Numbered from the stretch's first letter, positions 9,122 to 17,584 are shown. The stretch is 64,000 nucleotides of DNA from Rhizobium sp. NFR03 (GCF_900111275.1 NZ_FOGR01000013.1:1-64000); one strand, 5' to 3'. The notes: generated by a model from the sequence alone, not told the origin. A program made the numbers and translations.

Positions 9122-10285
9122 ATGCGTGCACTCTGCTGGAACGGCGTCAACGATCTTCGCGTTGAGACTGTCGCTGACCCCGAAATAATCAATCCGCACG
9201 ACGTGATCCTGAACGTTCGGCTTTCTACCACCTGCGGCTCGGATCTGCACCTGATCGACGGCCTGATCCCCACCATGCGCGCCGGCGACGTACTGGGTCA
9301 TGAGTTCATGGGCGAGATTGTCGATGTCGGCCGAGAGGTCACAAAGGTGAAGAAGGGTGACCGTGTCGTGGTGCCCTCGTTCATTTCCTGCGGTAAATGC
9401 TGGTATTGCCAGCATGATCTTTATTCGCTGTGCGATACGAGCCACCCGAAGCCCGAACTGCCGGAGCCGTTGTTGGGGTATCCGACAGCCGGCATCTACG
9501 CCTACTCGCATGCCTTTGGCGGCTATGCCGGGGCGCATGCCCAATATGTGAGGGTGCCGTTTGCAGATACCGATTGCTTCAAAGTTCCCGAAGGCGTCTC
9601 TGACGAGGACGCCTTGTTCATTTCTGACGCCGCACCCACTGGGTTCATGGGCGCTGACTTCTGCAACATCCAGAGAGGTGACGTCATCGCGGTTTGGGGC
9701 TGCGGCGGGGTCGGCCTCATGGCGCAGCAAAGTGCCATGATCCTCGGCGCTGAGCGTGTGATCGCAATCGACCGATATCCGGAGCGCCTCGCGCAGGCAG
9801 AGGCGTTCGGGGCCATCACGCTCGACTACACGAAAGTCGATGTCGTTGAGGCTTTGAAAGAGCTGACCGGCGGACGTGGCCCGGATGCATGCATCGACGC
9901 CGTTGGAATGGAGGCGGGTGGCACTGGGCTCCAACAGGCTTACGATCGAGTGAAACAGGCGCTTTATATGGGAACCGACCGGGGAGCGGCACTCCGCCAG
10001 GCCGTTCTGGCCGTTCGCAAAGGCGGCACGCTTGCAATTCTTGGCGTCTATGGGCTGATGGATAAGTTCCCGTTGGGCGTGCTGATGAACAAGGGTGTCA
10101 CTGTCAGGACGGCGCAGCAGCATGGCCAGGCTTACGTGACCCGGCTACTTGAATACACACAGCGCGGCGAGTTGACGCCAGCCGCCCTGGCCACCCATCG
10201 TTTCTCGCTGGAGGATAGTCCCAAAGGCTACGACATGTTCAAGCACAAGGAGGATGGCTGCCTTCGTGCCGTCTTCATGCCTTGA
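9122..10285 (+). CDS. Zinc-dependent alcohol dehydrogenase (MDR family), second copy
   Basis: The ATG at 9122 (after ATAGGAG) gives 387 aa. Catalytic-zinc motifs are TTCGSDLHLIDG and GHEFMGEI, the structural cysteines lie in SCGKCWYCQHDLYSLC, and the NAD(P) turn is WGCGGVGLM. It is clearly related to the protein at 5566 along its length but diverged. Two such enzymes around small membrane and ligand-binding proteins suggest a detoxification unit for aldehydes or alcohols; that role is inferred. Confidence 0.9.
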   Translation: MRALCWNGVNDLRVETVADPEIINPHDVILNVRLSTTCGSDLHLIDGLIPTMRAGDVLGHEFMGEIVDVGREVTKVKKGDRVVVPSFISCGKCWYCQHDLYSLCDTSHPKPELPEPLLGYPTAGIYAYSHAFGGYAGAHAQYVRVPFADTDCFKVPEGVSDEDALFISDAAPTGFMGADFCNIQRGDVIAVWGCGGVGLMAQQSAMILGAERVIAIDRYPERLAQAEAFGAITLDYTKVDVVEALKELTGGRGPDACIDAVGMEAGGTGLQQAYDRVKQALYMGTDRGAALRQAVLAVRKGGTLAILGVYGLMDKFPLGVLMNKGVTVRTAQQHGQAYVTRLLEYTQRGELTPAALATHRFSLEDSPKGYDMFKHKEDGCLRAVFMP

Positions 10286-10355
10286 CACCGCATATGGAGC
10301 ACACTTCCATGTCGCCAGTCGGACAGGAAGATCGCCGACGCTCCGGTCGCAGAGT

Positions 10356-10733
10356 TCATCCCGCCGTCGGCTGCGTTCTGGCGGTGAGTTTATGTCCGTC
10401 CGGATCACGAAGATATGCGACGAAGGAGCCGTTAGAACGCGCGGCGGGCGGGCTCTCGATCGCTTTGCCGCCGTGCATGGTACCGGCTTCGTGCCAAGCC
10501 AGAACATGATCGGCGCTGGCAGCTCCAATGCCGATCGTTCCACCGTTAGCCACGGTCGCCGGCCCTCCGTCGATGGGTTTCGTGATCATCAGCCGACCGC
10601 CCTCGTGGACATAGATCAGCCTGCCTCTCGCATCCATCTTGCCGGGCTTGCCACCCAGTGCAGCAAACGTGGCGTCGTAGAAGTCTCTCGACCGCTCCAG
10701 GTCGTTGCTGCCGATCATGATATGAGTGAACAT
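10356..10733 (-). CDS. VOC-superfamily (glyoxalase-like) protein
   Basis: The ATG at 10733 with AAAGGAG upstream gives 125 aa: MFTHIMIGSNDLERSRDFYDATF at the N-terminus (first beta-alpha-beta unit) and VAYLRDPDGHKL at the C-terminus (second unit), the standard VOC single-domain plan. The metal ligand pattern (His4, Glu in the sheet, His in DGHK) is partly present. The substrate is not predictable; lyase, isomerase and dioxygenase roles all occur in the family. It lies downstream of the OsmC gene in a run of minus-strand stress genes. Confidence 0.85.
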   Translation of the reverse strand: MFTHIMIGSNDLERSRDFYDATFAALGGKPGKMDARGRLIYVHEGGRLMITKPIDGGPATVANGGTIGIGAASADHVLAWHEAGTMHGGKAIESPPAARSNGSFVAYLRDPDGHKLTARTQPTAG

Positions 10734-10762
10734 GTTCGTATCTCCTTTAAGATGCGCAGCAA

Positions 10763-11167
10763 TCAGACCACCTCCAACGTCGTCGGAACGCCACGAGTGA
10801 GCGAGTTTGCTACCGTGCAAATGGACCATGCGCGATCGATCAAAATCTTTGGGTCGGAGCCATCCAGCGTCGTGCATCGCGCGGATAGGACGGCGTTGGT
10901 GGCGACAAGAGGCGCACCGTCCAGTTCCAGCTGTATCGTCACGGCTATTTCTCCGATCTCGACGCCGAGATCATGGGCAACATAACGGAGGTCATTGCAG
11001 TAGCAGCCTCCGATAGCCAAAGCGAGCAACTGCCCGCCGTTGAAGCCCAGCCCCAATCCACCGGCTGTTCCTCCCGGTCTATCGACCACGATCGTGTGGC
11101 CTCCAGCCCAACCTACTGCTGCTTCCGTACCTGCGATATTGCGCAATTCAACGATCGACTGAACCAT
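10763..11167 (-). CDS. OsmC family protein
   Basis: This 134-aa protein has the OsmC/Ohr arrangement: a cysteine in the GGCYCND helix (about residue 54) and a second in SICTVANSL (about residue 117), the pair that reduces organic hydroperoxides in Ohr/OsmC proteins. It lies 29 bp upstream of the glyoxalase-like gene on the same strand. Peroxidase activity is likely given both cysteines but unproven. Confidence 0.85.
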   Translation of the reverse strand: MVQSIVELRNIAGTEAAVGWAGGHTIVVDRPGGTAGGLGLGFNGGQLLALAIGGCYCNDLRYVAHDLGVEIGEIAVTIQLELDGAPLVATNAVLSARCTTLDGSDPKILIDRAWSICTVANSLTRGVPTTLEVV

Positions 11168-11305
11168 GCCTTCACCCCGTCCGTATGAGCTTCACTGAAC
11201 GGTCCCCGGGTCTGCGGATCATGTCAACCGCAAAATCAAACCCTTCTCAGAAGGCATGATATGTTCGTGCTCAAGCGGAACATCATGACGGCTATCGAAA
11301 GCTTC

Positions 11306-11695
11306 TTACCGCTTGATGACGGAAACCTGCCTCTCGAAGTCGGCAAGATCGAAATAGTCACGCCAGACGGTGATCACACCCTTCTCCACAATGACCGTTC
11401 CCATAACCGGAAGTGTGATTGTCGCGCCGCTTTTATGGGTGAAGATATCGATGCGCTCGTTGAGCACGACGTTTCCTGATGCGGCGATGTGGGTCACGGT
11501 CCAGTCAACCTTGAACGCCGTTCCAACTCCAAAGTCCTGGTGGAACTTCCGCACATTGTCTCGGCCCGAGATGTTGGGCAGCGGCACGTTGTCGTAGAGG
11601 ACGTCATCCGACAGCATCGCAAGGGCGTCCTCTATGCGATTTGCCGTCCAATAGTCGAAGAAAGTGGTGGCGATCGCGATGGGATCTGTGGACAT
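11306..11695 (-). CDS. Limonene-1,2-epoxide-hydrolase-like / SnoaL-like protein
   Basis: This 129-aa NTF2-fold protein has the likely epoxide-hydrolase Asp-Arg-Asp set: Arg and Asp in NERIDIF (about residues 79-83) and Asp in VWRDYFD (about 112). Length and pattern match the LEH family, which adds water to epoxides; many SnoaL-like members have other roles. It lies 21 bp downstream of an F420-type reductase gene and is probably cotranscribed with it. Confidence 0.75.
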   Translation of the reverse strand: MSTDPIAIATTFFDYWTANRIEDALAMLSDDVLYDNVPLPNISGRDNVRKFHQDFGVGTAFKVDWTVTHIAASGNVVLNERIDIFTHKSGATITLPVMGTVIVEKGVITVWRDYFDLADFERQVSVIKR

Positions 11696-11716
11696 GATTG
11701 TTTCTCCAGCGACTAT

Positions 11717-12319
11717 CTAAGCGAACTTGACGAAATTGATGGCCGGCAGGGATCCGCCAGGGAACTGCGTGAGCTTGCCGCCAACCGAGATCGGTCCAAG
11801 ATCGACGCCGGCAAAACCGAGCTGTGTAATCAGGGCGGCAACCTCTGCTTTCGCGCTCTCGTCGTCTCCCGAGTAGAAGAGGACACGTTCCCCACCTTCG
11901 GCATTTGGGTCTTTGGTCAGAAGGGCAGCGAGAAGATGATTGAATGCCTTCACCACTCGCGCACCCGGCACCAGACCGGCGACGATCTCAGTCGAGAGCC
12001 GTCCATTCAGGTCCGCAGGCTTGAAGAGCGGCGCCTCAATTGGATTGTTCGCGTCGATAACGATACGACCATTCCAGTTCGGCAGGCCGGCAAGAGCTGA
12101 AGGGAGCTTCGACCACGGAACGGCAATTAAAACGATATCGGCTTGTGCCGCTGCTTCAATGGTGCCGGCTGTGATATGAGGAGCAAGCTCCTGTGCCAAG
12201 CTTGCAAGCGTTGCCGCCCCACGGCTGTTGGCGATGGTCGCCGCAATTCCGTTACGAGCGAGGATCCTTGCAAATGCAGCGCCAATGTTTCCAGCGCCGA
12301 TGATGCCAATGGTGGTCAT
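11717..12319 (-). CDS. NADPH-dependent F420-reductase-like oxidoreductase
   Basis: This 200-aa protein begins MTTIGIIGAGNIGAAFA, a dinucleotide-binding turn, followed by NSRGAATL (residues contacting the NADP phosphate) and the VVKAFN motif of the F420-dependent NADP-oxidoreductase-like family. Rhizobia usually do not make F420, so it more likely uses another partner or acts as a generic NADP-binding reductase. It lies between the SDR gene upstream and the epoxide-hydrolase-like gene downstream. Confidence 0.8.
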   Translation of the reverse strand: MTTIGIIGAGNIGAAFARILARNGIAATIANSRGAATLASLAQELAPHITAGTIEAAAQADIVLIAVPWSKLPSALAGLPNWNGRIVIDANNPIEAPLFKPADLNGRLSTEIVAGLVPGARVVKAFNHLLAALLTKDPNAEGGERVLFYSGDDESAKAEVAALITQLGFAGVDLGPISVGGKLTQFPGGSLPAINFVKFA

Positions 12320-12348
12320 GTCGTTTCTCCTGTTGGTTTAGGCAAGGG

Positions 12349-13110
12349 TCAAGCAGACTGGCCGCCGTCAACGTTGAGCGTGGCGCCGGTGATGTACCCG
12401 GCGTCCGGTCCTGCGAGGAAGGCGACGGCGGCAGCAATATCTTCCGGCTGTCCGTAGCGGCCAAGCGCAGCAAGCTTGTTCAAGCTTTCGGCGAACGGAC
12501 CGTCCTGTGGGTTCATGTCGGTGTTGATCGCACCAGGCTGGACGATGTTGACGGTGATGTTCCGTGGGCCAAGGTCGCGAGACCATCCACGAGTATAGGC
12601 AGCGACCGCAGCTTTGGTGGCAACGTAATCCGCGGCACCGGCAAAGGGAACGTGCACAGCGCCTGTGGTGCCGATCGAAACGATCCGGCCGCCATCGGTC
12701 ATCAGCGGTACCGCGGCACGTACAGCGGCGGCGACGCCTTTTACGTTGACGTCGATCTGACGGTCAAACGCGGCCACGTCCGCCTGGGTGTCATCGACCA
12801 TGCCGGTGACGAAAACACCGGCAGAGTTGACCAGGATATCAAGCCTGCCAAAAGCATTATGGGCCGCGCGGACCAGTGCCGCGACCTCGGCCGGAATAGC
12901 CTGATCCGCCTTGACAGCGAGCCCGCGACGGCCGGTGCCTTCGATTTCCTTAACGAGATCATCGGCACGATTGGCCGAAGCGGCGTAGCTAAATACGACA
13001 TCCGCGCCGTCACGAGCGAGGCGCCGGACGATTGCGGCGCCGATACCGCGCGAGCCGCCGGTGACAAGCGCGACTTTGCCAGTGAGTGGTTGATGTGTCT
13101 GGGTCATCAT
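12349..13110 (-). CDS. Short-chain dehydrogenase/reductase (classical SDR)
   Basis: The ATG at 13110, preceded by AAAGGA, gives a 253-aa SDR. It has TGGSRGIGAAI (cofactor binding, about residues 17-27), VNSAG (about 93), a Ser-bearing strand IVSIGTTG and the YVATK catalytic Tyr/Lys pair (about 160), and ends with the common GATLNVDGGQSA tail. It heads a minus-strand run with the F420-type reductase and is divergent from LysR at 13216. It probably reduces a small ketone with NADPH. Confidence 0.9.
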   Translation of the reverse strand: MMTQTHQPLTGKVALVTGGSRGIGAAIVRRLARDGADVVFSYAASANRADDLVKEIEGTGRRGLAVKADQAIPAEVAALVRAAHNAFGRLDILVNSAGVFVTGMVDDTQADVAAFDRQIDVNVKGVAAAVRAAVPLMTDGGRIVSIGTTGAVHVPFAGAADYVATKAAVAAYTRGWSRDLGPRNITVNIVQPGAINTDMNPQDGPFAESLNKLAALGRYGQPEDIAAAVAFLAGPDAGYITGATLNVDGGQSA

Positions 13111-13215
13111 CTTCAATTCCTTTTGTTCGATGACGTGAAGATGGCTCAAAGAATTTTCTTTGATTAGCCGTCAATCGACACTATCCGTTTCAAGCGATTG
13201 TTGAAGGTGGAGACG

Positions 13216-14145
13216 ATGGAAAGCCTGGCGAACTTGGAGTCATTCGTGCGAAGTGCCGAACTCGGCAGCTTCTCGGCTGCGGCGCGGCGGCTCGGTCTTA
13301 CGCCAGCGGGCGTCAGCCGCAACGTCGCGGCACTCGAAAGCAGCCTGCAACTTCGGTTGTTTCATCGCAGCACCCGCAGCCTCAAACTCACGGAGGCCGG
13401 CGAACGGTTCCTCACCTCCATCCGCGATCATCTCGAGAACCTGCAGGGTGCGATCGCGGAGGTGTCGAAGACAGATGGGCAACCGGCCGGCATTCTTAAG
13501 GTTAGCATGGGTCCGACCTTCGGTATGGGCTACATCCTTCCGATGCTCCCCGAGTTCAGACAGCAATATCCTCTCATACGGCCCGAATGGACGTTCGAAA
13601 ACCGGCAGGTGGATCTTATCGCCGAAGGATATGACGCCGCCATCGGTGGTGGCTTCGAGCTTGCGCAAGGCGTTGTCGCCAGGACGCTGGCACCTGTCCA
13701 TTTGATTGCGGTCGCCTCCCCCACTTATCTTGAAGGCCGGCCGAGGGTGGCTGCTCCGAGTGACCTTGCTGAGACGGATGGGATCGTCATGCGATCGCTG
13801 CGCACCGGCCGCGTCACGCAAAGACAAATGCGCAACGCCGCGGGCGAAGAACATGCCGTCTCTCTCAAGGAAACCATTGTCGTTAACGACCCCGCCGCCA
13901 TGCGAGCGGCCGCGATCCTGGGGCTAGGGGTCACGCTGCTCGCTAAGCCGGACGCCCTGCTGCATCTCGAAAGGGGCGAGCTCGTGCGCCTGCTCCCCGC
14001 CTGGTGGGTGGATGCCGGGCCAATATCAATCTACTACGCCAGCAAGACCCTGCTTCCTGCAAAGACACGCGTGTTCATCGACTTCGTCGTCGAATGGTTT
14101 CAGCGCGAGCGGTATCCGGAGCGCTTCGCGGGTAGCTTGGGTTGA
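13216..14145 (+). CDS. LysR family transcriptional regulator (CrgA/AaeR-like)
   Basis: The ATG at 13216 gives 309 aa starting MESLANLESFVRSAELGSF; the winged helix spans about residues 1-62 with GLTPAGVSRNVAALE as recognition helix region and LRLFHRSTRSLKLTEAG as wing. The effector domain follows. It is divergent from the SDR gene with a 105-bp spacer holding CAATCG (13172-13177) and CGATTG (13195-13200) as inverted hexamers. It probably regulates the SDR-reductase-hydrolase run. Confidence 0.9.
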   Translation: MESLANLESFVRSAELGSFSAAARRLGLTPAGVSRNVAALESSLQLRLFHRSTRSLKLTEAGERFLTSIRDHLENLQGAIAEVSKTDGQPAGILKVSMGPTFGMGYILPMLPEFRQQYPLIRPEWTFENRQVDLIAEGYDAAIGGGFELAQGVVARTLAPVHLIAVASPTYLEGRPRVAAPSDLAETDGIVMRSLRTGRVTQRQMRNAAGEEHAVSLKETIVVNDPAAMRAAAILGLGVTLLAKPDALLHLERGELVRLLPAWWVDAGPISIYYASKTLLPAKTRVFIDFVVEWFQRERYPERFAGSLG

Positions 14146-14222
14146 TCGCGGTTGTTGTTCACGTCCGGTCCGCTCTCGGAAAAAGCTGATTGGTGGCGAC
14201 ATCGGTGGTGCGCATCGAACGC

Positions 14223-14405
14223 CTAAACCGGGTTGGCCTTCAACGCGTCTAAACAACCTTGAACGCTGGTGAGTTCTGCCGGCGGCTTGGATAATACAGG
14301 TAGTAGCCTGGAAACATGGCCAACCAGTCATCAAGGGGCTGAACAACCTTCCTCGAAGCGATTTGATCCCGACGAGGCTCTCCGGCACATATGCGACGCC
14401 ATATG
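14223..14405 (-). pseudogene. LysR regulator C-terminal remnant (frameshifted)
   Basis: Read on the minus strand, about 60 codons resemble the end of a LysR effector domain when two frameshifts are allowed: PYGVAYVPESLVGIKSLRGR, then VQPLDDWLAMFPGYYLYYP and SRRQNSPAF, then LDALKANPV and a stop at 14223-14225. The YYPSRRQ..PAF block is characteristic of LysR proteins. No DNA-binding part remains. The rest of the 373-bp gap between LysR (14145) and Fic (14519) holds nothing else I can assign. Confidence 0.65.
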
Positions 14406-14518
14406 GGTTTAACTCATCCCTACGAAGGCGTCAGGATGGGCATCGTCGCCTTGAAAGGACTCGAACAGCCGTTCGCCTAGATAATGACTTTGATGGTGTT
14501 CATTGAAGTGGTAGCGAA

Positions 14519-15625
14519 TTATTTCTGCAATGACAGTGAGTACCGAGTATGCCGACGTTCACCCGTACGCGTCAGTGCACCGATCTCCACGAGTTGCTGA
14601 AGGTCGCGTGTTGCTGTAGCGCGGGATGTATCTGTGATCGAGATATAGTTTTCGGCACTTAGACCTCCCTTGAAGCCAGCCGTGCCTTCCTTGAAGATGC
14701 GCGCGACTACCTTTTCTTGCCGCTCGTTCAGTTTGTCCCGAAAACGATCATAGAACTTTGCTTTCTGGATGAAGAAATCTACGCGCTCAAGCGTCGCCTG
14801 TTGAGCATCCAGGATAGTTTCTGAAAAGAAAATGACCCAGTCGGTGATATCAAGCGTGCGCTGGTGCCGCTCAAGCTCTGAATAGTAGGCCTTCCGGCGC
14901 TTCTCGATTGTGAAGGCGAGTGAAATGAGGCTTGGCTGCCCTATGTTTTGCGCTAGAGATTTCTCGGCGAGCGCGCGTCCAATTCGGCCGTTGCCATCCT
15001 CAAATGGATGTATGCTTTCAAAGTAAAGGTGTCCTACTGCGGCTCGCGTCAAAGCTTGAAGCGACGTTTGACCATCTGGCCCGGATTGATTGAACCATGT
15101 GCTGAAGGTCTCCATCTCAGCGGCAACCTGGCGAGATGGGGGAGCCTCGAAGTGGATAGTGGGTTTGCCCAATCGACCCGATACAATCTGCATGGCGTCT
15201 TCATGCGTGCGGTAAGCACCAACCGTTTCGATATATCGGTTTCCGGCCATCAGCATTGAATGCCAGTGGAACAGTCCCTCGTGACACAGCGGCCTATGCC
15301 AACTTCGATAGACATCCGCCATCATCTCGGCGATCCCCCGCTCTTGGGGGCGGATCTGTCTATCATCAGTGTTTAGCCCGAACTGCCGGCGGAGTGATGA
15401 CTGGACACTCACGCGGTCCAGAAATTCCCCCTCAATCTCTGAGGTCTTGACCGCTTCGTCGCTCAGCAACTCAATGCGAAGTTGGTTGCTGTCGTCATCG
15501 TTGAAATGTCGAACAGCACCGATAACCTCGCCGGCGGACTGCAAGAATTTCTGCTCCAACGATATCAGGCTTGCGGTGTCGTATCTGAAGTTTGGCCAGT
15601 CAGTGTTTTGCCAGTTCCATTTCAT
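14519..15625 (-). CDS. fic: Fic family AMP-transferase with N-terminal DUF4172 and C-terminal winged helix
   Basis: This 368-aa protein has a DUF4172-type N-terminus (MKWNWQNTDWPNFRYD), an inhibitory helix TSEIEGE (residues 61-67; S/TxxxE/N type, so class II autoinhibition), and the catalytic loop HPFEDGNGRIGR with His206. The C-terminal ~70 residues form a winged helix (ITDTSRATATRDLQQLVEIGAL). Fic enzymes AMPylate Ser/Thr/Tyr hydroxyls with ATP; SoFic-like ones with this layout modify themselves. No antitoxin partner adjoins it. Palindromic sites at its start suggest self-regulation. Confidence 0.9.
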   Translation of the reverse strand: MKWNWQNTDWPNFRYDTASLISLEQKFLQSAGEVIGAVRHFNDDDSNQLRIELLSDEAVKTSEIEGEFLDRVSVQSSLRRQFGLNTDDRQIRPQERGIAEMMADVYRSWHRPLCHEGLFHWHSMLMAGNRYIETVGAYRTHEDAMQIVSGRLGKPTIHFEAPPSRQVAAEMETFSTWFNQSGPDGQTSLQALTRAAVGHLYFESIHPFEDGNGRIGRALAEKSLAQNIGQPSLISLAFTIEKRRKAYYSELERHQRTLDITDWVIFFSETILDAQQATLERVDFFIQKAKFYDRFRDKLNERQEKVVARIFKEGTAGFKGGLSAENYISITDTSRATATRDLQQLVEIGALTRTGERRHTRYSLSLQK

Positions 15626-15652
15626 GAGTTATAGAATCCCTATCTATAGCTC
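15626..15652. promoter_or_regulatory. Inverted repeat abutting the fic start codon
   Basis: GAGTTATAG (15626-15634) and CTATAGCTC (15644-15652) are inverted with one mismatch across 9 nt. The first arm touches the fic ATG (15625). A bound protein here would block initiation of transcription or translation. The C-terminal winged helix of Fic itself is a candidate binder. Confidence 0.45.
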
Positions 15653-15670
15653 ATAATTATTGCTGGAAAT

Positions 15671-15697
15671 GAGCTATTGCAAGCCCGTCTATCGCTC
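15671..15697. promoter_or_regulatory. Second, weaker copy of the fic inverted repeat
   Basis: GAGCTATTG (15671-15679) and CTATCGCTC (15689-15697) repeat the same GAGCTATag-type half-sites with the same 9-nt spacing, 45 bp upstream of the first pair. Two equally spaced pairs argue for an operator rather than chance. Confidence 0.4.
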
Positions 15698-15831
15698 AGC
15701 ACCACAATCTGCTTCTCTCCATTCAAGAAGCAGCGATCGACAGCTAATACCAATCGTCGGTAAGTTTGACTCTCGTGGGGATTCCTAAAAGCGGGCGAAT
15801 CTGAATCTCTGGGGCAAACGGGAGGTTTGCG

Positions 15832-16377
15832 ATGGGTTCAGCCCTTTCTTTGCGGTCGGATTTCGACGGGTCCATGTTGCGGCGTCTGGCCCGGCAGACG
15901 CGCAATGCCGATCAGGCGCGGCGGCTTCTTTCACTCGCATCGATCTACGATGGTGGCTCACGCGCCGATGCCGCCCGGCTTGGCAGCGTGACAGTTCAGA
16001 TCGTGCGCGACTGGGTGGTGCGCTTCAATGCTCGCGGGCCAGAGGGGCTGATCAACGGCAAGTCTCCCGGCAAGCCTTCTTTGCTGAACGACGAACAGCG
16101 AAAGGCCTTGGCGCAAGCCATCGAGCGCGGACCGACGCCCTATCTTGAGGGTGTGGTTCGGTGGCGTCTTTGTGATCTTGCTCAATGGATTTGGGAAGAG
16201 TTCCGCATCTCGGTAAGCGAGGAGACCCTCGGGCGCGAAGTGCGGGCCATGGGATATCGCAAGCTCTCTGCTCGCCCAAGACATCATGCGCAGGATCCGG
16301 AGGCGGCCGAAGCATTTAAAAAAACTTTCCCGCCGCTGTGGCAGAAATCGCCACCGGCCCCGCCAAGGGCAAAGTGA
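15832..16377 (+). CDS. IS630 transposase, first reading frame (DNA-binding part)
   Basis: These 181 codons hold the helix-turn-helix half: LRRLARQTRNADQARRLLSL and a second HTH, ISVSEETLGREVRAMGYRKL. Near its end the frame passes a run of seven A (16318-16324), after which the catalytic domain continues in the -1 frame. On its own this product would bind IS ends without transposing and could act as an inhibitor. Confidence 0.8.
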   Translation: MGSALSLRSDFDGSMLRRLARQTRNADQARRLLSLASIYDGGSRADAARLGSVTVQIVRDWVVRFNARGPEGLINGKSPGKPSLLNDEQRKALAQAIERGPTPYLEGVVRWRLCDLAQWIWEEFRISVSEETLGREVRAMGYRKLSARPRHHAQDPEAAEAFKKTFPPLWQKSPPAPPRAK

Positions 16378-16892
16378 TCGAAATCTGGTTCCAGGATGAA
16401 GCTCGGATAGGCCAGAAGAACAAGATCACCCGTCGCTGGGCCAGACGGGGAACAAGGCCGTCCGCGCCGCACGACCAGCGAACGCGATCGGCCTATATCT
16501 TCGGTGCCATCTGCCCCAAACAGGGCAAGGCGGCGGCACTCGTCATGCCGTGGTGCGACACCCATGCCATGAACCAGCACCTGATCGAGATCTCCCGCAA
16601 CGTCGCGGACAATGCCCACGCCGTCCTCATCATGGACCAGGCGGGATGGCATATGTCCAACAATCTCGTGGTCCCAAAAAACATCACCATCCTGCCACTG
16701 CCGCCCAAATCACCCGAGCTGAACCCGGTCGAAAACATCTGGCAGTTCATGAGGGACAACTGGCTCTCAAACCGCGTCTTCAAGTCCTACGAGGATATCG
16801 TCGACCACTGCTGCTACGCTTGGAGAACCTTGCAGCACCGACCGTGGAACATCATGTCGATCGGCCGACGCAAATGGGTGCAAGGGTTCTGA
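16338..16892 (+). CDS. IS630 transposase, second reading frame (DDE domain)
   Basis: The 184-codon frame encodes the catalytic core: first Asp in WFQDEARIG, second in LIMDQAGWH, and the acidic residue in SPELNPVENIWQF. It overlaps the first frame, and the likely full product is made by -1 slippage at A7. The ATG at 16338 may not be used independently. All catalytic residues are present, so the element could be active. Confidence 0.8.
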   Translation: MAEIATGPAKGKVIEIWFQDEARIGQKNKITRRWARRGTRPSAPHDQRTRSAYIFGAICPKQGKAAALVMPWCDTHAMNQHLIEISRNVADNAHAVLIMDQAGWHMSNNLVVPKNITILPLPPKSPELNPVENIWQFMRDNWLSNRVFKSYEDIVDHCCYAWRTLQHRPWNIMSIGRRKWVQGF

Positions 16893-16908
16893 TCAATGAC
16901 GGTTGGTA

Positions 16909-17202
16909 TAACCTCTTGCCCTAAACATATTTTGTTAATGGGCGCCCCCTATTTCCGCTCGCCCTCGGCACTGGTGCCGAGCGAAAAGGAATAAGCATGA
17001 CCAAACACGACCTTTCATCACGACATTTTCAGCGAAAAATTTCGGAATTCTGCGAGCTTCGTATCGCTCCAGTTGCATCCAGGCGGGTGTTCGAAAATAT
17101 ACGGCCCTATCTGGCCAGTTTGATCATCTACCGGGTAATCCCCCCGCAAATTAACGGGCTTCAAAAGTAGAATTTTCTCGGGCTTTATGATCGAGGAGAT
17201 TT
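16909..17202. other. Spacer between IS630 and an IS3-type remnant
   Basis: A 57-codon plus-strand frame (16997-17170) begins after AAAGGAATAAGC but resembles nothing I know, and its tail runs into what looks like the left end of the next IS. AATTAACGGGCTTCAAAAG near 17150-17168 may be IS terminal sequence. No gene is called. Confidence 0.3.
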
Positions 17203-17545
17203 TTGATGAAGACGAGCAGATTTAGCGAACCGCAGATATTGGCCATCTTGCGCCAGGCAGAAGGTGGTGTTCCAGTTCCCGAGCTATGCCGGGAGCACGG
17301 GATGAGCACGGCCTCATTTTACAAATGGCGGGCCAAGTATGGCGGCATGGACGCATCGATGATCTGCCAGATGAAGGCTCTGGAGGATGAGAACCGTCGG
17401 CTGAAGAAGATGTATGCGGAGATGAGCATGCAAGCGGAACTGCTGAAGGAGGCTTTAGGAAAAAAATGACGCGGCCATCTCGATGCCGGGAGCCTTACGG
17501 CAATGCAAGCATTGCCTGTCGACCAAGGGATGGCCGGGAAGCAGT
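17203..17545 (+). pseudogene. IS3 family (IS407 group) element, truncated
   Basis: OrfA (17203-17469, 88 aa) is intact: the helix-turn-helix protein with RFSEPQILAILRQAEGGVPV, SFYKWRAKYGGM and a leucine-rich C-terminal helix. OrfB starts at the overlapping ATG (17466) but is cut after about 27 codons where another IS begins at 17546. The integrase domain and right end are missing, so the copy is dead. Confidence 0.8.
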
Positions 17546-17584
17546 TGAACCGCTCCGGGTTTGCCGGAGGCCATTTCGTTTAAG

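Larger units (their letters stand above)
15748..16908 (+). mobile_element. IS630 family insertion sequence, apparently complete
   Basis: Terminal inverted repeats TACCAATCGTC (from 15748) and TACCAACCGTC (reverse strand from 16908) differ at one base; the outermost TA at each end fits the TA target duplication of IS630/Tc1-mariner elements. The element is about 1.16 kb and carries a two-frame transposase joined by a slippery A7 run. It lies between fic and the IS3 remnants. Confidence 0.8.

Noticed and set aside
14409-14530. Minus-strand frame reading RYHFNEHHQSHYLGERL after the Fic stop, in another frame
   Set aside because: It might be a small gene or a frameshifted tail of fic, but Fic ends with a normal winged helix and the frame has no start or recognisable family.
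16997-17170. 57-codon frame between IS630 and the IS407-type element
   Set aside because: It has a fair ribosome site but no resemblance to known proteins, and its end appears to lie in IS terminal sequence.
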